Assembly: GCF_042646165.1 (NCBI RefSeq)
Contig: NZ_JBHRTC010000023.1
DNA from: Microbaculum marinum
Lineage (GTDB): Bacteria; Pseudomonadota; Alphaproteobacteria; Rhizobiales; Tepidamorphaceae
DNA length: 64,000 bases
Direction: 5' to 3' (one strand)
The translations under genes were made by a program, and so were the position numbers. Below, piece by piece: positions 28,759-36,993 of the stretch; the first letter of the stretch is position 1, and the number at the start of each line of letters is the position of its first letter. A model generated the notes under the pieces. The model saw only the letters and a list, made by a program, of their open reading frames with translations. It was not told the origin of the DNA and ran no database searches.

Positions 28759-28776
28759 CTATAAACATGTTTATAG
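28759..28776. promoter_or_regulatory. Operator candidate 2 of the GntR (28 kb) regulator
   Basis: CTATAAACATGTTTATAG is a perfect 18-bp palindrome in the 132-bp gap between the divergent regulator and M14-type hydrolase genes. It is strikingly AT-rich in a GC-rich region. Symmetry, length and position are typical of an FCD/GntR operator. Confidence 0.7.
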
Positions 28777-28833
28777 TTCGGATCGGTCATCTTCAAAACT
28801 CGAAACCTGACGTCCGCCGCAGACAACCGGAAT

Positions 28834-29919
28834 ATGACTGACCCATTCTCCGACTCCTATGGTGAAGCGCGCGGGCGTTTCATCGCTGCCGCATCCCGCG
28901 CCGGAGGATCGGTGAAAAGCTACGTGAATCCCAAAGCGCACGGGCCGCGCGGCGGCAGCCTGTGCATGGAAACGGCGGTATTCGGCCCGCCGGACGCCGA
29001 AAAGGCGCTTCTGATCCTGAGCGGCACCCACGGCCAGGAAGGCTATACCGGATCGGCAGGACAACTGGCATTCATGGGCTCGCAGGCATTCGCCGACCGC
29101 GACCCGTCGATCCGGATCCTGCTGATCCATGCCCTTAATCCCTATGGCTTCGCCTACGACACCCGCGTCAACGAAAACAACGTCGACCTCAATCGCAACT
29201 TCGTCGACTTTTCCGCCGCGCTGCCCCGCAACGAGGGCTACGCGGAGATCCACTCCCTCATCTGTCCGGACGAATGGACGGAGGAGTGCCGGTCCGAGAC
29301 GATATTTCGCGACCGGATAAACGGCGACCGCTTCACCGAATGGATGAACGCGATCAATGCCGGACAATACCAGGAGCCAACCGGCTTCGGCTTCGGCGGC
29401 ACCCAACGCGAATGGTCCAACGAGACCCTGGAGGCGATTCTCGCGGCAGAACTGTCGGGAATCCGAAAACTGGGCTTCATCGACTGGCATACGGGGCTCG
29501 GCGGCTACGGCGAGCCCTTCTTCCTGTGCTTCAATGAACAGGGCGGTCCCGACTGGGAGCGCGCCTGCCAGTGGTGGGGCCGCGAACGGGTCGACACGCA
29601 GAGCGGCTTCGATGGCGCGCCCCGTCCGCAATATTCCGGGCTGGTGTTCCAGGGCGTCCAGAAATTCGTGGCCCCGGCGGAGATGACCGGCGCCGTCATC
29701 GAATTCGGCACGGGGCCCATCCTCGAAATCTTCGACTGGCACCGCCGCGACCGCTGGCTGCGGTTCGGCACCGGACCGGACGACGCGGAGATGCGGACCC
29801 GGTTCCGGAAGGGGGTCAGGGACGCGCTGTTCCCGACCGATCCCGAGTGGCGACGCAGCGTGCTGACCCATGCCGAAACGATCCAGGCGCAGGCTCTGGC
29901 CGGAGTGGCGGCGTGGTAG
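28834..29919 (+). CDS. M14-type zinc metallohydrolase, DUF2817 family
   Basis: 361 residues without a signal peptide, so cytoplasmic. Zinc ligands typical of the M14 carboxypeptidase/AstE-aspartoacylase fold are visible: His66 and Glu69 (GTHGQEGYTGSA) and His219 (DWHTGLG), plus the substrate-binding VNENNVDLNRNF (about 112-123) and a late catalytic Glu (AVIEFGTGP). DUF2817 proteins have no agreed substrate; relatives remove acyl groups or C-terminal residues from small amino-acid conjugates. It is transcribed away from the GntR operon and shares its operators, so it may release the acid that the operon then activates. Confidence 0.85.
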   Translation: MTDPFSDSYGEARGRFIAAASRAGGSVKSYVNPKAHGPRGGSLCMETAVFGPPDAEKALLILSGTHGQEGYTGSAGQLAFMGSQAFADRDPSIRILLIHALNPYGFAYDTRVNENNVDLNRNFVDFSAALPRNEGYAEIHSLICPDEWTEECRSETIFRDRINGDRFTEWMNAINAGQYQEPTGFGFGGTQREWSNETLEAILAAELSGIRKLGFIDWHTGLGGYGEPFFLCFNEQGGPDWERACQWWGRERVDTQSGFDGAPRPQYSGLVFQGVQKFVAPAEMTGAVIEFGTGPILEIFDWHRRDRWLRFGTGPDDAEMRTRFRKGVRDALFPTDPEWRRSVLTHAETIQAQALAGVAAW

Positions 29920-29968
29920 CCCTCCGCCGCCCGGCGGACTTCGACGGGCCCGCGACAGAGTGCGCGCG

Positions 29969-30616
29969 ATGAGCCGTCCGGTCGACCACATCGTCTGGGC
30001 CCACTGGGACCTTGACGAGGCAATCGCAAGACTGCACGCACTGACCGGCATCGAGGCGAAGCGGGGTGGCGTTCATCCCGGCCGCGGCACCCGCAATGCC
30101 ATCATCGCGCTCGGCCCGGCGTGCTATCTGGAAATACTCGCGCCCGACCCGGGGCAAACGCTGTCCGGCACGGTCGGCGCCCGTCTGCTCGATCTCGACG
30201 AGCCGGAGATCGTCGGCGTCATGCTGGCATCGGCCGACCTGGAGGGGGCCAAGGCCGCCTATGCCGCTCACGGTGTCGACTGCACCGGCCCCTTTGAGGC
30301 CGAACGGAAGACGTCGGACGGGGACACGCTGCACTGGCGGCTGCTGCTGCCGATCGATCCGCCCTGGGGCAACCTCTCGCCGATGCTGATCGACTGGGGC
30401 CAGACGCCGAACCCGGCGACCGCCGCGCCCGGAGGCTGCAGCCTGGTCGGGTACGAGGTCGGGCATCCCGACGGCGCCGGGCTGAAGTCGCTGTGCACGC
30501 AAATCGATGCGGAGATCGAGGTCGTTGCATCCGACAAGCCCTACAGCAGGGCAACGCTCGACGGGCCCGCGGGTCGGACCGTCCTCTCGGGCGCCAGGAT
30601 CGACGTGACGCTGTAA
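29969..30616 (+). CDS. VOC/glyoxalase-like protein
   Basis: 215 residues matching the glyoxalase-like VOC group: DHIVWAHWDLDEAIARL at the start, GTRNAIIALGPACYLEILAP in the first beta-alpha module, and a second module from about 120. His6 and Glu (YLEIL) sit at metal-ligand positions of VOC proteins. Such proteins often act on alpha-keto acids or their conjugates, but the reaction cannot be told. It is 49 bp after the M14-type hydrolase gene in the same direction and probably co-transcribed. No strong ribosome site precedes the ATG at 29969. Confidence 0.75.
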   Translation: MSRPVDHIVWAHWDLDEAIARLHALTGIEAKRGGVHPGRGTRNAIIALGPACYLEILAPDPGQTLSGTVGARLLDLDEPEIVGVMLASADLEGAKAAYAAHGVDCTGPFEAERKTSDGDTLHWRLLLPIDPPWGNLSPMLIDWGQTPNPATAAPGGCSLVGYEVGHPDGAGLKSLCTQIDAEIEVVASDKPYSRATLDGPAGRTVLSGARIDVTL

Positions 30617-30631
30617 GGCGGCACCGGCCGG

Positions 30632-32101
30632 CTACGGCGCCCCGGCGTCGACCGGCATTCCCCTCGGCGAGAAGATGGCGGTTCGCCTGTCCGGCGCGTA
30701 GCCGCCGACGCAGGATGCCGCGTCCCGCGCGAGGGTCCGTACGGACTCCAGGATGAAGTCCACCGTCTGGTCGGACATCAGGACGCTGAAGTTGAGGCGC
30801 ACGAAGCCCGGCTTGGCGACCTCGTCGCCGGCCAGGATGGCGCGGCTCAGCCGCTCCGATTCCGCCTCGTCGATATCCAGCAGCCGGTGCACGTACGGGC
30901 CCGCGCAGGCGCAGCCACCGCGCGCCTGGATGCCGAACCGGTCGCTCAGCAGCCGGGTGACGAGCTGGTGGTGGACATGGTCGCCCCGGGTCCCGATGCG
31001 AAACGAGAAGATCGGCAGGCGCTCGGCCCGGCTGTTGCCCAGCAATTCCAGATCGGGCGCGCCCGACCATGCCGCAAACGCCCGCCGCACGAGCTCGCGG
31101 TTGCGCCCGGCCATGCGGGCCTCGCCGATCGCCGCCTTGACGATGAACGCGAGCGCGGCGCGGATGTCGCCGATGACGTTGGGCGTGCCGGCCTCCTCCC
31201 GCACCTCCAGCGATTCGCTGTAGACATGCGAGCCGGGCGAGACGAAACGGACCGTTCCCCCGCCCGGCCAGGTCGGACGCCCGGTCCGGACGGCATCGCG
31301 GCGGACCACGAGAACGCCGGACGCGCCCGGCCCGCCGATGAACTTGTGCGGCGACAGCACGATCGCATCGATGTCGGCGCCGTCTCCCGGCGTCATCGAG
31401 ACCGGCAGATAGGGGCCGGCGCCGGCATAGTCCCAGACGGCCAAGGCGCCGGCCGCCTTCAGCCGCCGCGTCACCCCGGCGACGTCGGTGAGAATGCCGG
31501 TGACGTTGGAAGCCGCGGAGAACGCCCCGACGAGCGGGCGGCGTTCCCTGTGCGCCTCAAGGGCGGCATCGAGGGCATCGAGATCCGGCCCGCCCGACGG
31601 CGCCTCGCCGATCTCGATCACCTCGGCGCCGCTTTCCCGCCAGGCGAGGATGTTGGAGTGATGCTCGTAGGGGCCGACGATCACGCACGGCCTCGCACCC
31701 CGGCCGGCCCCCGGCGAGACGCCAAGCAGGTGCACCAGACGGTTGAGCCCGGCCGTGGCGCCCGATCCCGTGAAGATCACCGCATGCCTGTGGTCGGCGC
31801 CGCACGCCGAGGCGACGACCGCGCGGGCCTGGCGCCGCAGGCGGGTGATGAAGCCGCCGCAATAGGACGCCTCGGTGTGGCTGTTGGCGTAGAAGGGCAG
31901 CACCTCTCCCAGAACGAACTGCTCGACCTGCATGAGCGATCGCCCCGAGGCGACATAGTCGGCATAGACGATCTTCCTGCGCCCGAACGGCCCGTCGAAC
32001 TCCGCATCGGCGCCGATCAGACCCGCGGACAGACGGGCGATGACGTCGTCACCGCCGAGGCTGGCGCGGAACCGGTCGAGAAGGGAATCGGGACATGGCA
32101 C
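30632..32101 (-). CDS. Class V (PLP-dependent) aminotransferase / cysteine desulfurase-like
   Basis: 489 residues with the class V aminotransferase fold: TGSGATAGLNRLVHLLG (PLP phosphate region, about 111-127), His-rich VGPYEHHSNILAW (about 142-154), VWDYAGAGPY (Asp223 for the pyridine nitrogen) and the PLP lysine Lys253 in LSPHKFIGGPGASG. The usual desulfurase Cys loop region reads GGCACAGPYVH, so a cysteine is present near the site. It could be a cysteine desulfurase, selenocysteine lyase or carbon-sulfur lyase; I cannot separate these. The start is a GTG at 32101. Divergent from an Lrp-family regulator, which probably controls it. Confidence 0.82.
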   Translation of the reverse strand: MPCPDSLLDRFRASLGGDDVIARLSAGLIGADAEFDGPFGRRKIVYADYVASGRSLMQVEQFVLGEVLPFYANSHTEASYCGGFITRLRRQARAVVASACGADHRHAVIFTGSGATAGLNRLVHLLGVSPGAGRGARPCVIVGPYEHHSNILAWRESGAEVIEIGEAPSGGPDLDALDAALEAHRERRPLVGAFSAASNVTGILTDVAGVTRRLKAAGALAVWDYAGAGPYLPVSMTPGDGADIDAIVLSPHKFIGGPGASGVLVVRRDAVRTGRPTWPGGGTVRFVSPGSHVYSESLEVREEAGTPNVIGDIRAALAFIVKAAIGEARMAGRNRELVRRAFAAWSGAPDLELLGNSRAERLPIFSFRIGTRGDHVHHQLVTRLLSDRFGIQARGGCACAGPYVHRLLDIDEAESERLSRAILAGDEVAKPGFVRLNFSVLMSDQTVDFILESVRTLARDAASCVGGYAPDRRTAIFSPRGMPVDAGAP

Positions 32102-32209
32102 GGGTTTGCAGGCCTTCGGTTAGTGTCCTACGAAGCTACCCTTCCGGACGCGGTGATTTCTTCACAGTTTTCACCTGCATTTCCGCCGATTCAGGTGTAT
32201 CTGATCTGA

Positions 32210-32683
32210 ATGGCCGAGAAGATTGACGATTTTGATCGAAGAATCCTGACCGAGCTGCAGCGCGACGGCGGCATCGCCCAGCGCGAGCTGGCCGAGCGGG
32301 TCGGGCTGTCGCAGAACGCCTGCTGGCGCCGCCTGCAGCGCCTTCACAAGTCGGGCCTGGTCGACCCGCCGCAGGCCCGCATCGACCTTGCCCGGCTGGG
32401 GCTCGACCTCACCGTCTTCGTGATGATCAGGACGCGGCACCACTCGATGGAATGGGCGCGGCAGTTCTGCCGGCATGTCGAGAGCCTGCCGGAAGTCACC
32501 GATTTCTACCGGATGGGTGGAGACTGGGACTACCTGCTCAGGGTGGTCACGGACGGTATGGCCGGCTACGACCGGTTCTACCAGAAACTGATCTCCGACC
32601 AGGACCTCGAGACGGTGAGCGGCTATTTCCCGATGGAAACGATCTTCCAGAACCGGCCGATCGACCTGATCAGGGTCGGTTGA
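32210..32683 (+). CDS. Lrp/AsnC-family transcriptional regulator
   Basis: 157 residues. N-terminal HTH (about 6-55; FDRRILTELQRDGGIAQREL, then GLSQNACWRRLQRL) and C-terminal RAM/AsnC ligand domain (about 70-150; WDYLLRVV). These regulators sense amino acids and usually control the divergent neighbour, here a PLP enzyme, and the following MFS carrier. The 108-bp gap upstream is AT-richer than its surroundings and probably holds the binding sites. The ATG at 32210 has no obvious ribosome site. Confidence 0.9.
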   Translation: MAEKIDDFDRRILTELQRDGGIAQRELAERVGLSQNACWRRLQRLHKSGLVDPPQARIDLARLGLDLTVFVMIRTRHHSMEWARQFCRHVESLPEVTDFYRMGGDWDYLLRVVTDGMAGYDRFYQKLISDQDLETVSGYFPMETIFQNRPIDLIRVG

Positions 32684-32744
32684 TGCGGGACGCGTCCGCA
32701 GGCATGTTTCCGCAGCCGACATCGACGCAGACAGGCTGAACGAA

Positions 32745-34055
32745 TTGCCCGGATATCCCAACAGGCGCGCGCGCCAGGCCCGGTGGTGGAACGCCCCGGG
32801 ATCGGCGAGACGCGAATCGGATCCGGCGCCGACCGCCACGGTCGCGACCCACCGGCGCGCGCCCACCGGTCCGGTGGTCGCCGCCTTCGTGCTGATGTTC
32901 TCCTCCGCCTTCGGCCAGACCTACTTCATCGCCATCTTCGCACCCTGGCTGAAGGCCGAGCTCGGCCTTACCGACGGCAGCTTCGGCAGCTTCTACACGG
33001 TCGCCAACATCGCCAGCGCCGCGGTCCTGCTCTGGGCCGGCAGGATCGTCGACAGCTTCAGGATCCGCTGGCTCGCCGTCGCCGTGCTGGTGTCGCTCGC
33101 CCTCTCCTGCGCGGCGATGGCGAGCGTCGCGTCGGCCTGGCTGCTGCTGCCCATCCTGTTCGGGCTGCGCCTGTTCGGGCAGGGCTTCCCGGCCCAGCTC
33201 GCGATCACCGGCGTCGGCCGCTGGTACCTGCGCCGCCGCGGCCGGATGATGTCGATTGCCGTGCTCGGCTTTCCCGCCAGCGAGGCGGTCATGCCGATGG
33301 CGGCGGTAACGCTGATTGCGGCCGTCGGCTGGCGCGAGACGTGGCTGGCCGCCGCAGCGGGGCTCTGCCTCGTCTCCGTGCCGCTAGTGCTGCTCTTCCT
33401 GCGCAACGAGCCGGCGCACGACCAGTCGGCCGAGACCTCCGAGGAGCCGGTCGCGCCGCGACGCGAATGGACGCGGGCGGAAGTGCTGCGCACCCCGGCA
33501 TTCTTCGGCGTGCTGGCGGCCACCGTGACGCCGGCCTTCGTCATGACGGCGATATTCTTCCATCAGGCGTACCTGGTGGAGACCAAGGGCTGGACGCTGG
33601 CATGGCTCGCCGCCTGGTTTCCCGTCTTCGCCGGCGTCAGCGTGCTGACGGCGCTGGCGACCGGCTGGCTGGTGGACCGCCTCGGCGCCCGCCGGCTGCT
33701 GCCGTTGTTCCTGGTGCCGATGGCCGTCGGCGTCACCGTCCTGGCAGTGTCGCGATCGGCCTACGCGGTGCCCGTCTTCATGGTGCTCGGGGCGATGACC
33801 AACGGCAGCGCCCAGACGCTGCTCGGGGCGCTGTGGGCCGAACTGTTCGGCACGCGCCACCTCGGCGCGATCCGATCGGTGGCGTTCGCCGCGCAGGTCT
33901 TCGCTTCGGCGCTCGCCCCCGGCCTGGTCGGCATCCTCCTCGACCTCGGCGTCCGCCTGGAGAGCCAGTACCTGGCGATGGTCGCCTATACGCTCTTCGC
34001 GGCGCTGCTCCTGAAGGCCCTGGTGCCGCGTCTCAACCGGCTGGCGGCAACCTGA
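32745..34055 (+). CDS. MFS transporter
   Basis: Up to 436 residues with 12 predicted membrane helices in two halves joined by a charged loop (about 215-240, ETSEEPVAPRREW). The family loop after helix 2 is seen as AGRIVDSFRIRW and repeated as GWLVDRLGARRL after helix 8. The first 43 residues are basic and not membrane; they depend on a TTG start at 32745, so the real start may be a GTG near residue 43 or so. It follows the Lrp gene by 61 bp. Cargo unknown; amino-acid or metabolite export fits an Lrp-linked MFS. Confidence 0.82.
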   Translation: MPGYPNRRARQARWWNAPGSARRESDPAPTATVATHRRAPTGPVVAAFVLMFSSAFGQTYFIAIFAPWLKAELGLTDGSFGSFYTVANIASAAVLLWAGRIVDSFRIRWLAVAVLVSLALSCAAMASVASAWLLLPILFGLRLFGQGFPAQLAITGVGRWYLRRRGRMMSIAVLGFPASEAVMPMAAVTLIAAVGWRETWLAAAAGLCLVSVPLVLLFLRNEPAHDQSAETSEEPVAPRREWTRAEVLRTPAFFGVLAATVTPAFVMTAIFFHQAYLVETKGWTLAWLAAWFPVFAGVSVLTALATGWLVDRLGARRLLPLFLVPMAVGVTVLAVSRSAYAVPVFMVLGAMTNGSAQTLLGALWAELFGTRHLGAIRSVAFAAQVFASALAPGLVGILLDLGVRLESQYLAMVAYTLFAALLLKALVPRLNRLAAT

Positions 34056-34066
34056 GCACCGCTCAG
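34052..34066. terminator. Small hairpin between convergent genes
   Basis: CTGAGC-acc-GCTCAG lies over the stop codon of the MFS gene and next to the stop of the MBL hydrolase gene. The 6-bp stem is weak and lacks a T-tract, so this is only a possible bidirectional terminator. Confidence 0.3.
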
Positions 34067-34971
34067 ACCGTTCGCTCGGCGCCGCCGGGCGTCGGCGCCA
34101 GTTCGTAGCGCCAGCTCTCCGGCAGGGCCTGGTAGCCGCCGTTGCGGCGGACGACATGGATGAAACCCGGGAAATGCAGATGCATGCCGGCGACCAGCAG
34201 GCGGTCGCTGGCGGCCCAATCGAGCACCCGGCGGCGGGTGCGCGCGGCCGCCGCGCTGTCGACGTCGAAGGCGACCGTCACGTCCGGGTTGGGCAGTTGC
34301 AGTTCCGGCACGTGGCAGGTGTCGCCCCAGATCAGAAGCGCATCGTTGCCCGACGAGACGACGTAGCCGGTGTGGCCCGGCGTGTGACCGGCGAGCGGCG
34401 TTGCCGTGACCCCCGGAAGCACCTCGCCGCTCGCGTCGCGGACCCTGTCCATGTACGGGGCCATCTGGAAGCGGGCGTCGTCGAAATAGCGCCGCTGCTG
34501 CACCGCGTTGAAGCGGGACCGTTCGGCGTCGTCGCTCCTGTAGAGCAGGTCGGCCGACGAGACCACGACCTCCGCCGAGGCGAACAGCGCATTGCCGTCG
34601 GGATCGGTGAGCCCGTTGGAATGGTCGGGATGCAGGTGGGTGAGAAGCACCGTGTCAATCTCGCCCTCCGAGACACCGAGTGCCGCCAGGCTCCGGGGAA
34701 GGACGCCGAGGGTCGGCCCCATCGACCCCCCGGCGCCGGTATCGACGATGGCCGTGCGCCCGCCCGACCTGATGAGGAAGCAGTTGATGGAGACCCGTGG
34801 CGGCGCCGGCTGGAAGTTTTCCGCAAGGATGGCTGCCGCCTCCTCCTCCGTCACCGCGTTGAAGGAGGCGAGCGGCGTGTCGTAGTAGCCGTCGGTCAGG
34901 GCGGTGACGAGGATGTCGCCGATGCGGCGGTGATAGATGCCGGGCACCTGCGCGTCTGGGATCACGTTCAT
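34063..34971 (-). CDS. MBL-fold metallo-hydrolase (lactonase-like)
   Basis: 302 residues, no signal peptide. The zinc-binding HxHxDH motif is at 112-117 (HLHPDHSNG), with further ligands in GHTPGHTG (about 197-204) and IWGDTCH (about 214-220). The overall plan resembles N-acyl-homoserine lactonases and other MBL lactone or ester hydrolases. It starts 79 bp after the lacI-type gene on the same strand, so it may belong to that regulon and open a lactone formed or imported there. Quorum quenching is an alternative. Ribosome site poor; ATG at 34971 gives the family N-terminus. Confidence 0.83.
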   Translation of the reverse strand: MNVIPDAQVPGIYHRRIGDILVTALTDGYYDTPLASFNAVTEEEAAAILAENFQPAPPRVSINCFLIRSGGRTAIVDTGAGGSMGPTLGVLPRSLAALGVSEGEIDTVLLTHLHPDHSNGLTDPDGNALFASAEVVVSSADLLYRSDDAERSRFNAVQQRRYFDDARFQMAPYMDRVRDASGEVLPGVTATPLAGHTPGHTGYVVSSGNDALLIWGDTCHVPELQLPNPDVTVAFDVDSAAAARTRRRVLDWAASDRLLVAGMHLHFPGFIHVVRRNGGYQALPESWRYELAPTPGGAERTV

Positions 34972-35050
34972 GAATCTGGTCTCGTTGTGGGTTGGATGAT
35001 GACGGTGCCCTTGCCCGACGGGCGGGTGACGCCGAGGTGCATGGGCCGCC

Positions 35051-36130
35051 TCATGCGCTCTCCCGGCGCACGATCGTGAAGCCGCAGTCGACCACCGGGG
35101 GGCCGTCGTAGCTGCCATTGAGGCGCTCCATGATGATGCGGGCGCTTTCGCGGCCGATTGCCGCCCGCGGGACCCCGACCGTGGTCAGCGCGGGGACCAC
35201 GGAGGAGGCCAGCTCGACATCGCCGAAGCCGGCGATGGCAAGATCTTCCGGCACCCGCAGCCCGGCCCGCGTGGCGCCCATCAGGGCGCCGAGCGCCAGG
35301 GTATCCGACGAGCAGAAAAGGGCGTCGATCCTGGGGGATGCCGTCGTCAGCCTGTCGATCGCGGCACGGCCGGACTCCACGCCGAACGGAACCCAGATCT
35401 CCATGTCCTCCGTCACCGGCACCCCGAGTTCGGCCATCGCCTGACGGTATCCGGCGCTGCGGTCGACGGAGCGGTCGTTGAGGGGATAGTGCAGGTTCAT
35501 GAACGCGATGCGGCGATAGCCCCACTCGTACAGTGACATGGTCATCCGGTAGGCGGCCTCACGGTTGGAGAAGCCGACGGCGACGTCGAAGGGGTTGTCC
35601 GGCAGGTTCCAGAGCTCCACCACCGGCGCCGCGCTGTTCTCGAGCATCTTGCGGCTGTAGTCCGTGTGCTCGGAACCGGTGAGCACCAGTCCGGCCGGGC
35701 GCCAGCCGATGAATCCGGACAGCAGCTTCTCCTCCACCTCCACGTCGAAGCTCGTTTCGCCCAGAAGCAGGTGGTAGCCGTTGGCGAGGAACTGCCGCGA
35801 CAGTTCCTCGATCGTGCCGGAGAACACCGAATTCATCATCGTGGGAAACAGCGCGACGATGATCTGGCTGCGCTGGGAGACGAGGCTGCGGGCGGCATAG
35901 TTCGGGATGAAGCCGGTGCTGCGCACCGCCTCCTCGATCTTCTCGAGGGTCTGCGGCGAGACCGCTTCGGGCGTGCGCAACGCGCGCGACACCGTCATCG
36001 TCGTCACGCCCGCCAGACGGGCGACATCGGACATCCTGGCAATCCGGCGGGTTGCCTGGTCTGTCTCCGGCATGTCCGGCTTCGACTGCTTCGACATATC
36101 CCCTACCGCATTCCGCTTGCCGTTCGACAT
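35051..36130 (-). CDS. LacI-family transcriptional regulator
   Basis: 359 residues. HTH at about 33-55 (MSDVARLAGVTTMTVSRALR) with the hinge that binds a central CG step, then a periplasmic-binding-like sensor domain (about 90-345; LFPTMMNSVFSGTIEELSRQ; AALFCSSDTLA-type motif; IAGFGDVELAS). It resembles the gluconate-repressor (GntR of E. coli) branch of LacI proteins, which sense sugar acids. Three sites with a LacI-like palindrome (36253, 36331, 41211) flank its regulon. N-terminal extension of about 30 residues is unusual; an ATG at 36097 would remove 11 of them. Confidence 0.92.
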   Translation of the reverse strand: MSNGKRNAVGDMSKQSKPDMPETDQATRRIARMSDVARLAGVTTMTVSRALRTPEAVSPQTLEKIEEAVRSTGFIPNYAARSLVSQRSQIIVALFPTMMNSVFSGTIEELSRQFLANGYHLLLGETSFDVEVEEKLLSGFIGWRPAGLVLTGSEHTDYSRKMLENSAAPVVELWNLPDNPFDVAVGFSNREAAYRMTMSLYEWGYRRIAFMNLHYPLNDRSVDRSAGYRQAMAELGVPVTEDMEIWVPFGVESGRAAIDRLTTASPRIDALFCSSDTLALGALMGATRAGLRVPEDLAIAGFGDVELASSVVPALTTVGVPRAAIGRESARIIMERLNGSYDGPPVVDCGFTIVRRESA

Positions 36131-36252
36131 CGGCGATACAACCGAGACTACGCGGCCGCGGCATCTCCCGTGCGCCGGCGGGCCACCAACACTACCCTAA
36201 CCTAAAGTGATTACTCGCGAATTTCCCTGCTACAGACCCGCCGCACGGCAAA

Positions 36253-36266
36253 TGTTATCGTTCACA
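36253..36266. promoter_or_regulatory. LacI-type operator candidate O1
   Basis: TGTTATCGTTCACA, an imperfect palindrome around a central CG, in the gap between the divergent lacI and PPC-domain genes. It is followed 2 bp later by TTGACA (36269-36274), a perfect -35 box. Related to O2 and O3. Confidence 0.55.
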
Positions 36267-36330
36267 TATTGACAGCCCCGAAGTTTGGCTGCACCGTCCT
36301 CCCGGAACTGGACGCCTCTACGCCGCGCCA

Positions 36331-36344
36331 TGTTAACGTTAACT
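36331..36344. promoter_or_regulatory. LacI-type operator candidate O2
   Basis: Contains the perfect 12-bp palindrome GTTAACGTTAAC (36332-36343) around a central CG step, overlapping by one base a TTGACA -35 box (36344-36349) that would drive the PPC/TRAP operon. Centre-to-centre distance to O1 is 78 bp, which would allow looping. Confidence 0.72.
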
Positions 36345-36417
36345 TGACAAGCCCGCAAGCTGTCGGAAGAGCCGCCAGGTCGACAGGAATCATCGGGCGC
36401 CGGAAAGGGAGAATGAA

Positions 36418-36948
36418 ATGGTCGACGTAATCGCGAAAGCTCAGATGGGCGAAGTCGTCTGGGCACAGCTCGATCGCGACGCCGATCTCTACGACGAGAT
36501 TATCGAGATCTGCAGGCGGGAGGAGATTCGCTCGGGCGTCGTGCTCAACATCGTGGGCGGCCTCTACAAGGCCCGTCTCAGCCTGCCGATCGTCTCGACC
36601 AGCTTCGAGGCGCAGCCGGGAATTCTCGAGCTCGAAGGCATGATGGAGGCGCAGGGCATCGGAACGATCGGCTACACCGTCGATACCTACGACTCTTCCA
36701 AGAAGAGCGGAATCGTCTACCACGCCGGCGAGCCGAACCTGCACATCCACATGACCGTGACCCATGAAGGCAAGAGCTACATGGGCCACCTGCTGCAGGG
36801 ATGCCTGGTGCGCTCTCTGCACCCCCGGTCGCACTTCACCATCGTCCTGGCCAAGACCCCCGGCGCCGTCCTGAATTTCCGGGTGTCGGAAGAAAAGACC
36901 GAAACCTACCCGAACGGCATTCCAATCCACGACCTCGTCGAAGAGTGA
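36418..36948 (+). CDS. PPC/PCC-domain (DUF296) protein
   Basis: 176 residues, one DUF296 domain (about 10-150). The family core is seen as GVVLNIVGGLYKARL (about 40-54), a conserved HIHMTV pair with two His (about 121-126), and GHLLQGCLV (about 134-142). The plant relatives (AHL proteins) bind DNA through an added AT-hook, which is absent here; bacterial stand-alone forms have no agreed role, and the His residues hint at metal or ligand binding. Strong ribosome site (AAAGGGAGAA). First gene of the LacI-regulated TRAP operon, 45 bp before the binding-protein gene. Confidence 0.85.
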   Translation: MVDVIAKAQMGEVVWAQLDRDADLYDEIIEICRREEIRSGVVLNIVGGLYKARLSLPIVSTSFEAQPGILELEGMMEAQGIGTIGYTVDTYDSSKKSGIVYHAGEPNLHIHMTVTHEGKSYMGHLLQGCLVRSLHPRSHFTIVLAKTPGAVLNFRVSEEKTETYPNGIPIHDLVEE

Positions 36949-36993
36949 CGGGGACGATCATCGATCCGCATCAACTGTTCCAGGGAGGAAACA

